Source of the DNA: Acidicapsa ligni
GTDB taxonomy: Bacteria > Acidobacteriota > Terriglobia > Terriglobales > Acidobacteriaceae
DNA: 64,000 nucleotides
Direction of reading: 5' to 3'
NCBI RefSeq assembly: GCF_025685655.1
Contig: NZ_JAGSYG010000002.1
Location: forward strand, 868,001 to 932,000
Each line of letters begins with the position of its first letter. Position 1 is the first letter of the stretch. Shown in pieces: positions 7,305-16,733 of this stretch. The notes below the pieces were generated by a model, which saw only the letters and a program-made list of their open reading frames with translations, was not told the origin of the DNA and did not search any database. The position numbers and the translations under genes were made by a program.

Positions 7305-8279
7305 TTGTCTTCTGTCCAAAGTATTGAAAGCACTCCTGCAGCCCTTGCGCAGACCCCACTGACGTTTCAGGAACTGCTGTTTCGTTTGCAGTCCTTCTGG
7401 GCCGCGCGTGGTTGCGTGCTCCAGCAGCCGTATGACGTTGAGGTAGGCGCGGGCACCATGTCGCCGGAAACATTTCTGCGCGTGCTCGGCCCCAAGCCGT
7501 ACCGGGTGGGCTATGCGCAGCCTTCGCGCCGTCCTGCGGATGGTCGCTATGGAGAAAATCCCAATCGGCTGTTCAAGCACACGCAATTTCAGTTGATTTT
7601 GAAACCGCCACCGGCCAATGTGCAGGAGCTTTACCTGGAGTCGCTGGCGGCTATCGGAATCGATCTGAGCCGCCACGATCTCAAGTTTGAAGAAGACAAC
7701 TGGGAGTGGCCGGCAGGTGGTGCATGGGGCGTTGGCTGGCAGGTGATGCTGGACGGGCTGGAGATTACGCAGTTCACCTACTTCCAGCAGTGCGGTGGGT
7801 TGGATCTCGATCCGATCACGGCTGAACTGACCTATGGCCTGGAGCGCATCGCCGCCTTTTTGCAGGATGTGGACTCGATCTACGACATCGTATGGGCGCG
7901 CGATCCGGAGACTGGCACGGCCGTTACGTATGGTGAAGTTCGCCTGGCGGAGGAGCTGCAGTTCTCTGTCTACAACTTTGAGTTCGCCGAAGTAGACAAG
8001 CTCTGGACGCACTTTAACCTCTACGAAGCCGAAGCGAAATCGCTGCTGGAGCAGGCCAACGCACTGCTGCAACAGGAAGACGCGGATGCCGATACGAAGC
8101 GTCGTTTCCCGCTGCTGGCGACTTACGAGCTGGCGCTGAAGTGTTCGCATCTCTTCAATCTGCTGGATGCTCGTGGCGCGATCTCAGTGACCGAGCGTGT
8201 CGGCGTGATTGCGCGCATTCGCACGTTGGCAGTCGGAGTGGCCAAGGCATACGCAGCGCAGCAGGCAAGCCTCAATTAA
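7305..8279 (+). CDS. glyQ: Glycyl-tRNA synthetase alpha subunit
   Basis: Catalytic subunit of the tetrameric (alpha2beta2) class II glycyl-tRNA synthetase. The 324-residue chain carries [43 protein letters not shown] and FKHTQFQ, all characteristic. A TTG start at 7305 follows GAGAGAG; no in-frame ATG precedes the conserved N-terminus. glyS begins 34 bp downstream, so the pair is co-transcribed. Confidence 0.96.
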   Translation: MSSVQSIESTPAALAQTPLTFQELLFRLQSFWAARGCVLQQPYDVEVGAGTMSPETFLRVLGPKPYRVGYAQPSRRPADGRYGENPNRLFKHTQFQLILKPPPANVQELYLESLAAIGIDLSRHDLKFEEDNWEWPAGGAWGVGWQVMLDGLEITQFTYFQQCGGLDLDPITAELTYGLERIAAFLQDVDSIYDIVWARDPETGTAVTYGEVRLAEELQFSVYNFEFAEVDKLWTHFNLYEAEAKSLLEQANALLQQEDADADTKRRFPLLATYELALKCSHLFNLLDARGAISVTERVGVIARIRTLAVGVAKAYAAQQASLN

Positions 8280-8313
8280 AGCCAAAGAACAGGCGTCAGG
8301 AAAGTAATTCGAG

Positions 8314-10398
8314 ATGGCAGACTTTTTGTTTGAGATTGGGCTGGAAGAGGTTCCAGCCCGCATGATTGCCGCCGCTGAGGCTGAGTTGAGCCGCCGCGTC
8401 GAGCAGCTTCTTGTCCGTGAGCGGCTGCTTGCTGAGACGTATTCGGTGCAGAGCTTTTCTACGCCGCGCCGCCTGGCTGTGCTTGTCTCCGGCGTGCTGG
8501 CAGGGCAGGCAGATATCGAAGAGCAGCTCACCGGCCCATCGTGGAAGGTTGCGTTCAATAACGATGCGCCTACTCCGGCTGCGATTGCTTTTGCCAAAAA
8601 AGCAGGCGTCGAGATTTCAGCGCTCGAAAAAGTTACAACACCCAAGGGCGAGTATGTTGGCGCGACCGTAAGGCGCGCTGGCCGTCAGACTGCGGAGCTG
8701 CTGGCTGCTTCGCTTCCTGCAGAACTTACCAGCATTTACTGGCCCAAGAACATGTACTGGAGGCTCAACAAGCCAGAGCGTTTTGTGCGCCCGGTGCGGT
8801 GGCTGGTTGCACTGCTCGACGATGCGATTGTGCCCGTTGAATTTGGCGGAATCGCCGCAGGCAACAGCAGCCGCGGTCATCGCGTGCTGCATGGCGACGC
8901 TCCGGTGTTGATCGCCAGGCCAGCCGATTATCTTGAGACGCTGCACGCCGTCTATGTGAACGCAGATGTGGCAGCGCGGCGGCACACGATTCGCAAAGCG
9001 CTCGATCATGTCACACGAACGGTTCCCGGTGCGCGTTGGCGTGAGGATGAGGCGTTGATCGAGAGCGTCGTTCATCTCACGGAATGGCCTACGGTTTTGC
9101 TGGGCAGTTTTGAGCCTGAGTATCTCTCGCTGCCGGAGGAAGTTCTGGTTACGGTGATGCGTGACCATCAAAAGTATTTCGCTGTCGAAGATGCGGACGG
9201 CATGCTGGCTCCTCACTTCCTCACGGTGCTGAATACGCAGGTGGATGAGCAGGGTCGTGCGACGATTCGCCATGGCAATGAGCGCGTGCTGCGTTCGCGC
9301 TTTAAAGACGCGCAGTTCTTCTGGGAGGCCGATCAGAAGACGTTGCTCACGGAGCGCGTGGAGATGTTGAAGGCCGTTACTTTTCAGAAAGAATTAGGAA
9401 GCTATTTCTGGAAGACGGAAGGCAATCTCCGCATCGCCGAACAGCTTGCGGCCAATGTGCAGGCCAAGGGCAAGGTGCTGGATAAGGTTGCCCTGTTGCA
9501 GGCTGCCTTGCTGGCAAAGACCGATCTCACTGCTGAGCTGGTCAAGGAATTCACTGAGCTGCAGGGCATCGTCGGCGGTCTTTATGCGAAGGCGCAAGGG
9601 CTGGGGGATGCTGTCGCAGCCGCTATTTACGCACAGTACACGCCTGCTTCGATTGAAGACGATATTCCGGAGACCATCGAAGGGCAGTTGCTCGGCATCG
9701 CGGATCGTATTCACACGATCTCCGCCATGTTTGGTATTGGCAACGCGCCTACCGGGTCGAGAGATCCTTTTGCGCTGCGCCGCAATGCCAACGCCATCAT
9801 CAAGATTCTTGCCGAGTCGGAGCTGCCGCTCACGCTGGCTGAAGTCGTCTCCATCTCGGGAGCGGAATCGGATGCGGTTCCCAGCTTTCTCGCCGAGCGG
9901 CTTAGCTTCTATCTCAAGGATGTTCGCGGCTTTGCGTATGACGTGGTGAGCGCGGTTCTGGCTGTTGGGGCAGACGATGTTCGCGATGCCATTGCGCGCG
10001 CGGAGGCATTAACTGCCGTGCGTGGTTCCGAAGATTTTGTCGCTATCTCCGCAGCCTTCAAACGCATCAAAAACATTCTGCGCCAGGCTGCCGAAAAGGA
10101 CGAGCCACTGGCTCTGAATACTGCGTTTAGTGCTGCCTTGATCGAGGCCGAGGAGCGCGATTTGTATGCGGCCTCATCAAAACTTGCGGCCATCGTTTCA
10201 GAGCTTCGCGAAGAGGGAAACTATGCGGCGGCGCTTGCGGCAATCGCCATGCTGCGGCCTGCTGTGGATGCCTTCTTCGACAAGGTGATGGTTATGTCTC
10301 CTGAGCCGGATGTGCGCGCTGCACGGCTTGCGCTGATTCAATCTGTTCTGGATGGTTTTTCAGGCATTGCCGATTTCAGCGAGATCGTCACGGCCTGA
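8314..10398 (+). CDS. glyS: Glycyl-tRNA synthetase beta subunit
   Basis: tRNA-binding and accessory subunit of bacterial glycyl-tRNA synthetase (694 aa, normal length). It opens with FLFEIGLEEVPARMI and contains STPRRLAV, YWPKNMYW, VRPVRWL and the HD-type segment VMRDHQKYF; the anticodon-binding DALR-like part occupies the last 120 residues. AGGAAAG lies about ten bases before the ATG. Works with glyQ immediately upstream. Confidence 0.96.
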   Translation: MADFLFEIGLEEVPARMIAAAEAELSRRVEQLLVRERLLAETYSVQSFSTPRRLAVLVSGVLAGQADIEEQLTGPSWKVAFNNDAPTPAAIAFAKKAGVEISALEKVTTPKGEYVGATVRRAGRQTAELLAASLPAELTSIYWPKNMYWRLNKPERFVRPVRWLVALLDDAIVPVEFGGIAAGNSSRGHRVLHGDAPVLIARPADYLETLHAVYVNADVAARRHTIRKALDHVTRTVPGARWREDEALIESVVHLTEWPTVLLGSFEPEYLSLPEEVLVTVMRDHQKYFAVEDADGMLAPHFLTVLNTQVDEQGRATIRHGNERVLRSRFKDAQFFWEADQKTLLTERVEMLKAVTFQKELGSYFWKTEGNLRIAEQLAANVQAKGKVLDKVALLQAALLAKTDLTAELVKEFTELQGIVGGLYAKAQGLGDAVAAAIYAQYTPASIEDDIPETIEGQLLGIADRIHTISAMFGIGNAPTGSRDPFALRRNANAIIKILAESELPLTLAEVVSISGAESDAVPSFLAERLSFYLKDVRGFAYDVVSAVLAVGADDVRDAIARAEALTAVRGSEDFVAISAAFKRIKNILRQAAEKDEPLALNTAFSAALIEAEERDLYAASSKLAAIVSELREEGNYAAALAAIAMLRPAVDAFFDKVMVMSPEPDVRAARLALIQSVLDGFSGIADFSEIVTA

Positions 10399-10555
10399 TT
10401 TGAAACTGCAGACACGACCGCAGGCAGAACGGGCCATTATGAACCCGGAGAAGTCTCATCGCTAACGGAATCTATTGAGACATCTCCGGATTCAACGGAA
10501 GAATGAACGGGGAAACGAATCCCGCACACCTGTTTGCGCGTCTAAAATTAATAGA

Positions 10556-11173
10556 ATGTCCGATGCTTTTTCACTCAGTCTTTGGTACCCGCAATTCCGC
10601 TTTGCCTCCCTTGGCGAAAAGCTGGAGCTGGTGCTACGCCAATTCGCCTCGCATGGCGGTGAACCAGGAGTTTTCTCCGCAACTGCATGGCCTGTGAACT
10701 GGCGGGAAGCCGCTGCTTTCCAGGAGATTTATGGCCTTGGGGAGCATGGCGCGCGAATCGAATACGCGATAGAGGAAGCAATGGAGCTTCTTCATGCCGA
10801 TTACGCTTACGAATTTCAGATTGGCTGGACGCTTTGGGAGCCGGATCTGAACGGCGGCCTGCATCCGAATTGGGTGCGTACTCCGCGCCTGGTTCGTGTG
10901 ATCGGCTATGGGCCGGAGTTTGACGAAGGCGCCTTCGAGCAGGAGGGCCATATTCGCATCGACTTCGGAACGGACGCGCCGTTCCTGCAGGAAGATGTGG
11001 AGCTGACCCCGGAAGCGATTCGCTGCATTGAAGAAAACGTGCGCCAGCTTATCGATCTGACCAATGCCGTCGAAAAGGAATCTGAAGCCTCTGCCCGTCT
11101 AATCTGGTCGGAGTTGGGCGAAAGCCTTGCAGCGCGCCTGGTTGCACGTCTAAATCTAAACCGACTGCAATAA
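10556..11173 (+). CDS. Conserved-looking hypothetical protein
   Basis: A 205-residue soluble protein I do not recognise. It has no signal peptide or membrane segment and is acidic, with an aromatic-rich centre (YEFQIGWTLWEPDLNGG, HPNWVRTPRLV) and helical N- and C-terminal parts. The reading can be extended to 10475, but the ATG at 10556 is preferred because the extension is basic and unlike the rest. It sits between glyS and the lptCA gene on the same strand; nothing in the context fixes a role. Confidence 0.7.
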   Translation: MSDAFSLSLWYPQFRFASLGEKLELVLRQFASHGGEPGVFSATAWPVNWREAAAFQEIYGLGEHGARIEYAIEEAMELLHADYAYEFQIGWTLWEPDLNGGLHPNWVRTPRLVRVIGYGPEFDEGAFEQEGHIRIDFGTDAPFLQEDVELTPEAIRCIEENVRQLIDLTNAVEKESEASARLIWSELGESLAARLVARLNLNRLQ

Positions 11174-11257
11174 TCGGAATGTCTTGAAGATCAACCGAGC
11201 CGTCCTGATGACCGAGCAATGTCCAGCCAGTGAAAGAAGTCAGCAGGCGGCGCGGCC

Positions 11258-14023
11258 ATGCCCGCGAATCGCCTTATGAATGAGCCGACAAAGCTGCAAC
11301 GCTCCACGCCGTGGTTTACGATCGAGCGCCTGCGGACGCTGGTGATCATTGGCGGCGTCTTGTTGATTGCGGCGATAGCGCTCTTTCTGGCAGCGGGGCA
11401 ATGGAAGCGGCGGTTTCTCAGCAAGGACCTGCCCGGCAGGCTTGGAATCGACATCTCGCAACAGGCCGACGGCGTCAATTACACGCAAACGCGCAAGGGC
11501 AAGACACTGTTCAAAATCCACGCGGCCCGCGCTGTGCAAATGAAGAAAGACGGCAAGACGTTGCTTCATGACGTCAAGATCGATCTCTACGGTGAAGACG
11601 GCAATCGCGCGGATACGATCTCAGGCAGCGAATTTGAGTATGACCCGACGGCAGGCATAGCGCATGCCATTGGTGCGGTCGAGATTGAGTTGATGCGGCC
11701 CGGCGTTGCTCCGGCGATTGCGCAGCTCAAGCCCGGCGCGCAAAAAAGCCCTGCCCTCCCCAACCAGGTTGCGGGAGAGATTACAGACAACGATATTCAC
11801 GTCAAGACAAGCGGCCTCACTTTCGATCAGAAAAGCCAGGTTGCCACAACCGATCAGCGGGTCGATTTCGCGTTGCGCCAGGGCAACGGCAGTTCGATTG
11901 GAGCGACCTTTGAGTCCGGTAAGGGACATCTCGTTCTCAACACAGCTGTGGAGCTGCACATCGATCAGGCTGCCAACCGCACCGGCGGTCCGGTTACCAT
12001 TCATGCCAGCCACGGCGAATTCACGCGTGGGCAGCAAATTTGCGAGTTGACGCGGGCCTTGGCGGACTACTCCGGTGGCAACGCGCAGTTTGGAAACGCG
12101 CTGATCCATTTTCGTGACGATGGATCCGTAATCAAACTCGATGGCTCAGGCGGAGTGGACATCCAGACCAAGGCTGGAAGTCACGTTACAGCGCCCGTGG
12201 GCACGATGGATTTCGACGAGAAGAATCATCCTCGTCATGGATTGTTGCAGGGCGGCACCACTTTGGAGATGACCGAGGCCATGCGGCACGTGCTGGGATC
12301 GTCCCCGACTGCCCAGCTTGATTTTGATGGCGAGGGCCAACTGAAACACGCCTACCTTGAGCGGGGCGTTGTCTTCAATAGCCAGCAGCAGGTCACGACT
12401 CCGAAAGGTGCCGCGGCCCAGCTTCATCGAACCTGGAAGTCGCAGACTGCGGACATTCTGTTTGCCGTTGCCGCGCCTGCCAATGCGGGCAAAAAATCTT
12501 CGCAGGCGAAAGGCCAAGCTCCAAGCCAGGCCCAAAGCGATATCTCTTCTAAAGTCGAGCCGCGCACGATTCATGGCACGGGCGGAGTGGTGATCACATC
12601 CGAGACCACCATCGCTGGAATTACGGTTTCCGGCGGCGCGGGGACCGGCGCAGGAGCTGGCGCGGCAGCTAATTCAGGAACAGGCGTGGCCGGCCCATCC
12701 AGGCTTTCTGCCGATTCGGTTGTGGCCCAACTTGAGCCGGGTTCCGTGCTGTCGAGTCTCTCTGGAACCGGTCATGCCAGCTTTGAGCAGCGCACGGCCC
12801 AGGGAGTTCACCAGGCCAGCAGTTCCGACCAGCTCGATGTCCGGTTTGAAACCGGGGCGGGACATGCGAATGGTCATGCTTCCGCCAAAAACGGCGTACA
12901 GGCAAGCGGGGTACAGGCAAGCGGCGCACAGGCAAATGCAGTTCATGAAAGTGCGGAAATCGCTTCGATCACGCAGGTTGGTCACGTGCTCCTGATGCAG
13001 GATGCGACGCCTGGGCATGGCGGCAGCGCCGGGCAGTCGCCGGTTCGCGCTACTGCTGCCCGTGCGGACTACGATGGATCGAGCGAGCTGCTGCATCTCT
13101 CCGGCTCTCCGCGCGTTCAAAACGGCGCACTGGATATGACCGCGAACCGCATCGACTTTGCTCGTGCCAGCGGGGATGCGTTTGCTCACGGCGATGTGAA
13201 AGCAAGTTGGAGCGGCAGCGAGGGCAAGTCTGCTTCCGCGCCGAATCTGGGCGGCAATGGTCCGGCGCATGCCATTGCAGCGGAGGCGGAGCTGCACCAG
13301 TCCACGCAGGAAGTTACTTTCCGCGGATCATCGGGTGTTCCGGCACGTTTGTGGCAGGCGTCCAACTCGGTTTCTGCGCCCACGATTCTGCTCAATCGGC
13401 AGAAGCAGACGCTGACTGCGACGGCCAGTGGTCAGGCCAATCCTGTACATACCGTTCTGCTCAGCAACTCAAAGCCCCGGAGCGGTTCGGAGAAGACATC
13501 CGCCAAGGCAAAGCCCGATGGCCCCTCGATCATCCAGGTACGCAGCGGTGAACTGCATTATTCTGAGGGAGAGCGGGTTGCGCTTTTCAGCAGCGGCAGC
13601 GTTGGCAGTGTGACGACGGATACTTCCGGAGCGAGCGGGGCGGCAACTGTCGTTTCGGACGAGGCTGAGGTCAAGCTACTTCCTCCTGGAGTGCATCCAG
13701 CCGTGCAAGCCGGGCCAGGCACTGTGCAAACCGGATCAGGCACTGCGGGGAATCCGTCGATCGATCGCATGACGGCACGCGGGCACGTCAATGTAATTTG
13801 GCCAGGGCGTAGAGGAATTGGCGATAAACTCGTCTATCTTAGCGACGACGAGACCTTTACGCTGACCGGAACCGGCGCCGCGCCTCCGCGTATTACCGAT
13901 CAGGTGCATGGAAACGTCACTGGCAGCGCTTTGATTTTCCATACGCGCGATGATAGCGTCACTGTCGAGGGCGACGGTGGCAAAACCGTTACCGAAACGC
14001 AGGCTCCCAAAAAGCGGAGTTGA
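11258..14023 (+). CDS. LptC-LptA (OstA-like) fusion, LPS transport bridge protein
   Basis: A 921-residue envelope protein. A short N-terminus, one membrane anchor ([19 protein letters not shown], about 28-46) and an LptC-like beta region ([31 protein letters not shown]) are followed by repeated OstA/LptA beta-jellyroll segments separated by Ala/Gly/Ser-rich linkers; a last OstA unit ([17 protein letters not shown]) lies near the C-terminus. In E. coli LptC (about 190 aa) and LptA (about 185 aa) are separate and bridge LPS from the LptBFG pump to LptD. lptB follows at once, supporting this role. Parts of the low-complexity middle (about 380-560) are probably flexible. Alternative ATG at 11276. 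Confidence 0.82.
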   Translation: MPANRLMNEPTKLQRSTPWFTIERLRTLVIIGGVLLIAAIALFLAAGQWKRRFLSKDLPGRLGIDISQQADGVNYTQTRKGKTLFKIHAARAVQMKKDGKTLLHDVKIDLYGEDGNRADTISGSEFEYDPTAGIAHAIGAVEIELMRPGVAPAIAQLKPGAQKSPALPNQVAGEITDNDIHVKTSGLTFDQKSQVATTDQRVDFALRQGNGSSIGATFESGKGHLVLNTAVELHIDQAANRTGGPVTIHASHGEFTRGQQICELTRALADYSGGNAQFGNALIHFRDDGSVIKLDGSGGVDIQTKAGSHVTAPVGTMDFDEKNHPRHGLLQGGTTLEMTEAMRHVLGSSPTAQLDFDGEGQLKHAYLERGVVFNSQQQVTTPKGAAAQLHRTWKSQTADILFAVAAPANAGKKSSQAKGQAPSQAQSDISSKVEPRTIHGTGGVVITSETTIAGITVSGGAGTGAGAGAAANSGTGVAGPSRLSADSVVAQLEPGSVLSSLSGTGHASFEQRTAQGVHQASSSDQLDVRFETGAGHANGHASAKNGVQASGVQASGAQANAVHESAEIASITQVGHVLLMQDATPGHGGSAGQSPVRATAARADYDGSSELLHLSGSPRVQNGALDMTANRIDFARASGDAFAHGDVKASWSGSEGKSASAPNLGGNGPAHAIAAEAELHQSTQEVTFRGSSGVPARLWQASNSVSAPTILLNRQKQTLTATASGQANPVHTVLLSNSKPRSGSEKTSAKAKPDGPSIIQVRSGELHYSEGERVALFSSGSVGSVTTDTSGASGAATVVSDEAEVKLLPPGVHPAVQAGPGTVQTGSGTAGNPSIDRMTARGHVNVIWPGRRGIGDKLVYLSDDETFTLTGTGAAPPRITDQVHGNVTGSALIFHTRDDSVTVEGDGGKTVTETQAPKKRS
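12893..12937 (+). repeat. In-frame 15-bp tandem repeat in lptCA
   Basis: Three 15-bp units of the type GGCGTACAGGCAAGC encode [15 protein letters not shown] within a low-complexity linker of the LptC-LptA fusion. Confidence 0.85.
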
Positions 14024-14040
14024 TTGGCAAGAACGTTTGG

Positions 14041-14775
14041 ATGGGAATGCAGACACTCAGCGCCGAGGGAATCGGCAAATCGTATAGCGGTCGACAGGTT
14101 GTCCGAGAAGTCAGCGTCAGCATCACGCGCGGAGAAGTTGTCGGTCTGCTCGGCCCTAACGGCGCAGGTAAAACCACCAGCTTTTACATGATCGTGGGTC
14201 TGGTGGCCCCGGAGTCGGGCCGCGTCATGGTCGATGATGTTGATATCACGCGTGTTCCCATGTACCTGCGCGCCCGCAATCACGGCATCAGCTACCTGCC
14301 GCAGGAGCCGTCGGTTTTTCGCAAGCTCACGGTGGAGCAGAACATTCTCGCAGTCCTCGAAGCGCAGCCAATCCCCGACCACGAGCGCCGGGCACGCACC
14401 GAACGCCTGATTCAGCAGCTCAATCTGCGCCATATTCGCACGACGAAGGGCTATGCGCTCTCAGGCGGCGAACGGCGGCGCGTCGAAATTGCTCGCTGCC
14501 TCTGCATTCAGCCCAGCTTTTTGTTGCTGGATGAGCCCTTCAGCGGTATTGATCCGATTGCCGTACTCGATTTACAAAAGATTATTTTTGATCTCAAGTC
14601 CAGTGGAATCGGCATCTTAATTACTGACCACAATGTACGCGAGACGCTTTCCGTAACCGACCGGGCGTACATTATTGCAGAGGGAAAAATCTTTCGTACC
14701 GGCACGCCTCACCAGTTGGGTAACGATCCTGAAGTGCGCCGTGTCTACCTGGGTGAGGGTTTTTCATTGGATTAA
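14041..14775 (+). CDS. lptB: LPS export ABC transporter ATPase LptB
   Basis: Cytoplasmic ATPase that powers extraction of LPS from the inner membrane by LptFG. Walker [10 protein letters not shown], the Q-loop ([14 protein letters not shown], typical of LptB), signature LSGGERRR, Walker B LLLDEPF and the switch His in ITDHNV are all present. The frame opens with a TTG at 14020 overlapping the lptCA stop; I favour the ATG at 14041 ([11 protein letters not shown]), with ATG 14047 also possible. Upstream lptCA and downstream rpoN give the classical lptA-lptB-rpoN order known from proteobacteria. Confidence 0.95.
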   Translation: MGMQTLSAEGIGKSYSGRQVVREVSVSITRGEVVGLLGPNGAGKTTSFYMIVGLVAPESGRVMVDDVDITRVPMYLRARNHGISYLPQEPSVFRKLTVEQNILAVLEAQPIPDHERRARTERLIQQLNLRHIRTTKGYALSGGERRRVEIARCLCIQPSFLLLDEPFSGIDPIAVLDLQKIIFDLKSSGIGILITDHNVRETLSVTDRAYIIAEGKIFRTGTPHQLGNDPEVRRVYLGEGFSLD

Positions 14776-14909
14776 AATGCCTGGGCATCATTTTCCCGTT
14801 ATAAACCATGCCCATTCCGGTACAACTGTCCTGAACCTGAACAACTTCGTCAAGCCATCGGGGACAAGAGATTTACACTTGTCATGAACAACCGATCGGG
14901 ACACCCACT

Positions 14910-16610
14910 ATGCCACTGTTGCAGCCGAGATTGAATCTGAAGGTATCGCAACGTCAGATCCTGACCCCAGGACTGATGCAGATGGTAAGTGTGCTCGCGT
15001 TGAATAAACTTGAGCTGACCGAGATGATCAACGCCGAGATGATCGAAAATCCGGTGCTGGAAGAAATCGACGAGTCTGTACCGAGCCTGGACGAGATCGG
15101 TGGCCGCGAGGCGATGCGCGACCGGGTTGTGGAAGAAGCACCGGTGACGCCGAAAGATCCATTCGAAGAGATCGACTTTGGCTCTTATTTTCAGGATTAT
15201 CTCGACCCCGGTTTCCGCACCAGCCAGGAGTACGAGGAGCTGGATAAGCCCTCATTCGAGCATTTTCTCTCGCAGCCGACGACGCTCACCGACCACCTGC
15301 TCTGGCAGCTTGGCTCAATGAGCCTTGAAGCGCATCTACGCGAGTCCGCCGAATTCCTCATAGGCAATCTGGATGAGGATGGGTATCTGTCGACTTCGCT
15401 TGAAGAGCTTGCCGAAGCGTTCGCGGGAAAAGAGGATACGCAACAGTCTTCGCTGGACCGGATGCGTGCCGCGCTTGACGTGATCCAGCATCTGGACCCG
15501 GCGGGTATAGGCGCGCTCGATCTGCGTGACTGTCTGCGGATTCAACTGAATGCACAGTTACGCGAGTTGGAGCTGGTCTTCGATCGCATCCCTGTTCATG
15601 AAGCTGATGAGTTTGGCGAGTTGGATGTCGCGGATGAGATGCATGGGGAGCATCTGTCGCAGAATCGAGATCACCGGACTGCTTCCGTGCATGCGCCGGC
15701 GTTGAATTCTGATGCAGAGTTGGTTGATCTTGCCGCTGAAGCGCACAGCCCGCACCACAGCCTGCACGCTGACGCGGAAGTGGTTCTCGATCAGCGCCGA
15801 CAGACGTTTGCAACTGCCAAGCTCATTGTTCGCGACCATTTGCAACTGCTGCAAAAGCGGGATATCAAAGAAATCTCCCGCGCAGTCTCGCGGCCAGCCA
15901 CTGAAGTCAACACGGCTATTGAGCTGATCCGCACGCTGGACCCTCGGCCGGGCCGCCGCTATAACCGCGAGCAGACGCGGCTCATCGAGCCCGACGTTGC
16001 TTTTGTGAAGCGCGGCGATACCTGGATGGTGGCTATGAATGAAGAGGACATGCCCACTCTTCGCCTGAGCCAGCGCTACCGCCGCATGCTGGTCGCCGAC
16101 GGCACGGATAAGGAAGTAAAGGATTACGTCAAGGAACGCTTCCGCTCGGCAATGCAGTTGATGCGCAACATCGCTCAGCGCAAGAGCACGATCCTGCGCA
16201 CCTGCGAGGTGATTGTGCGGCGGCAGCAGGAGTTTCTCGATGTGGGCATCGAGGCGCTGCGCCCGATGATGATCAAAGAGGTCGCGGAGGAGATTGGCGT
16301 TCATCCCTCGACTGTCAGCCGCGCCGTGGCCAACAAATACGCGCACACTCCGCAGGGCGTGATCGAACTGCGCTTCTTCTTCTCTGAAGGGGCGAATGGC
16401 CCCGAGGGAATGGACACACCGCTGGTCGTTCTCAAGCGCAAGGTGCGCAAGCTCATCGAAGAAGAAAACCCGCGCCATCCGCTGACGGACGATCAACTCG
16501 CCGCGTTGCTACAAGGGCAGGGAATTCAGGTCACCCGCCGCACTGTCGCCAAGTATCGCGAAGATCTGCACATTCCATCGACCCACCAGCGCCGCCGCCG
16601 CGAAGCGTAA
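14910..16610 (+). CDS. rpoN: RNA polymerase sigma-54 factor
   Basis: Alternative sigma factor that needs AAA+ activators. Region I (LKVSQRQILTPGLMQMV, Gln/Leu-rich, residues 10-50) is followed by an acidic region, the core-binding domain, the helix-turn-helix with HPSTVSRAVANKYA, and the RpoN box RRTVAKYRE near 543-551 that reads the -24 element. At 566 residues it is longer than usual (about 480). The extra length is an Asp/Glu/His-rich insertion at about 218-300, within the core-binding domain, between IQLNAQLREL and AKLIVRDHLQLLQKRD. The NtrC-like activator at 35272-36666 is a likely partner. Confidence 0.96.
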   Translation: MPLLQPRLNLKVSQRQILTPGLMQMVSVLALNKLELTEMINAEMIENPVLEEIDESVPSLDEIGGREAMRDRVVEEAPVTPKDPFEEIDFGSYFQDYLDPGFRTSQEYEELDKPSFEHFLSQPTTLTDHLLWQLGSMSLEAHLRESAEFLIGNLDEDGYLSTSLEELAEAFAGKEDTQQSSLDRMRAALDVIQHLDPAGIGALDLRDCLRIQLNAQLRELELVFDRIPVHEADEFGELDVADEMHGEHLSQNRDHRTASVHAPALNSDAELVDLAAEAHSPHHSLHADAEVVLDQRRQTFATAKLIVRDHLQLLQKRDIKEISRAVSRPATEVNTAIELIRTLDPRPGRRYNREQTRLIEPDVAFVKRGDTWMVAMNEEDMPTLRLSQRYRRMLVADGTDKEVKDYVKERFRSAMQLMRNIAQRKSTILRTCEVIVRRQQEFLDVGIEALRPMMIKEVAEEIGVHPSTVSRAVANKYAHTPQGVIELRFFFSEGANGPEGMDTPLVVLKRKVRKLIEEENPRHPLTDDQLAALLQGQGIQVTRRTVAKYREDLHIPSTHQRRRREA

Positions 16611-16733
16611 TACTGCTCTTCTTGCGCTATCCTGCAGCGTTTATTGATGAGTAAATACGGAATCAATTTCTGGATAGTCCCTCGCGGATGTGACACACTG
16701 TTGGCATCAGCTCTGTAGCCAAAAGGTCTTCGC

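Noticed and set aside
16660..16733. Sigma-54 (-24/-12) promoter after rpoN
   Set aside because: GG...GC-like dinucleotides are present by chance (GTTGGCATC) but not with the required spacing and flanking bases.
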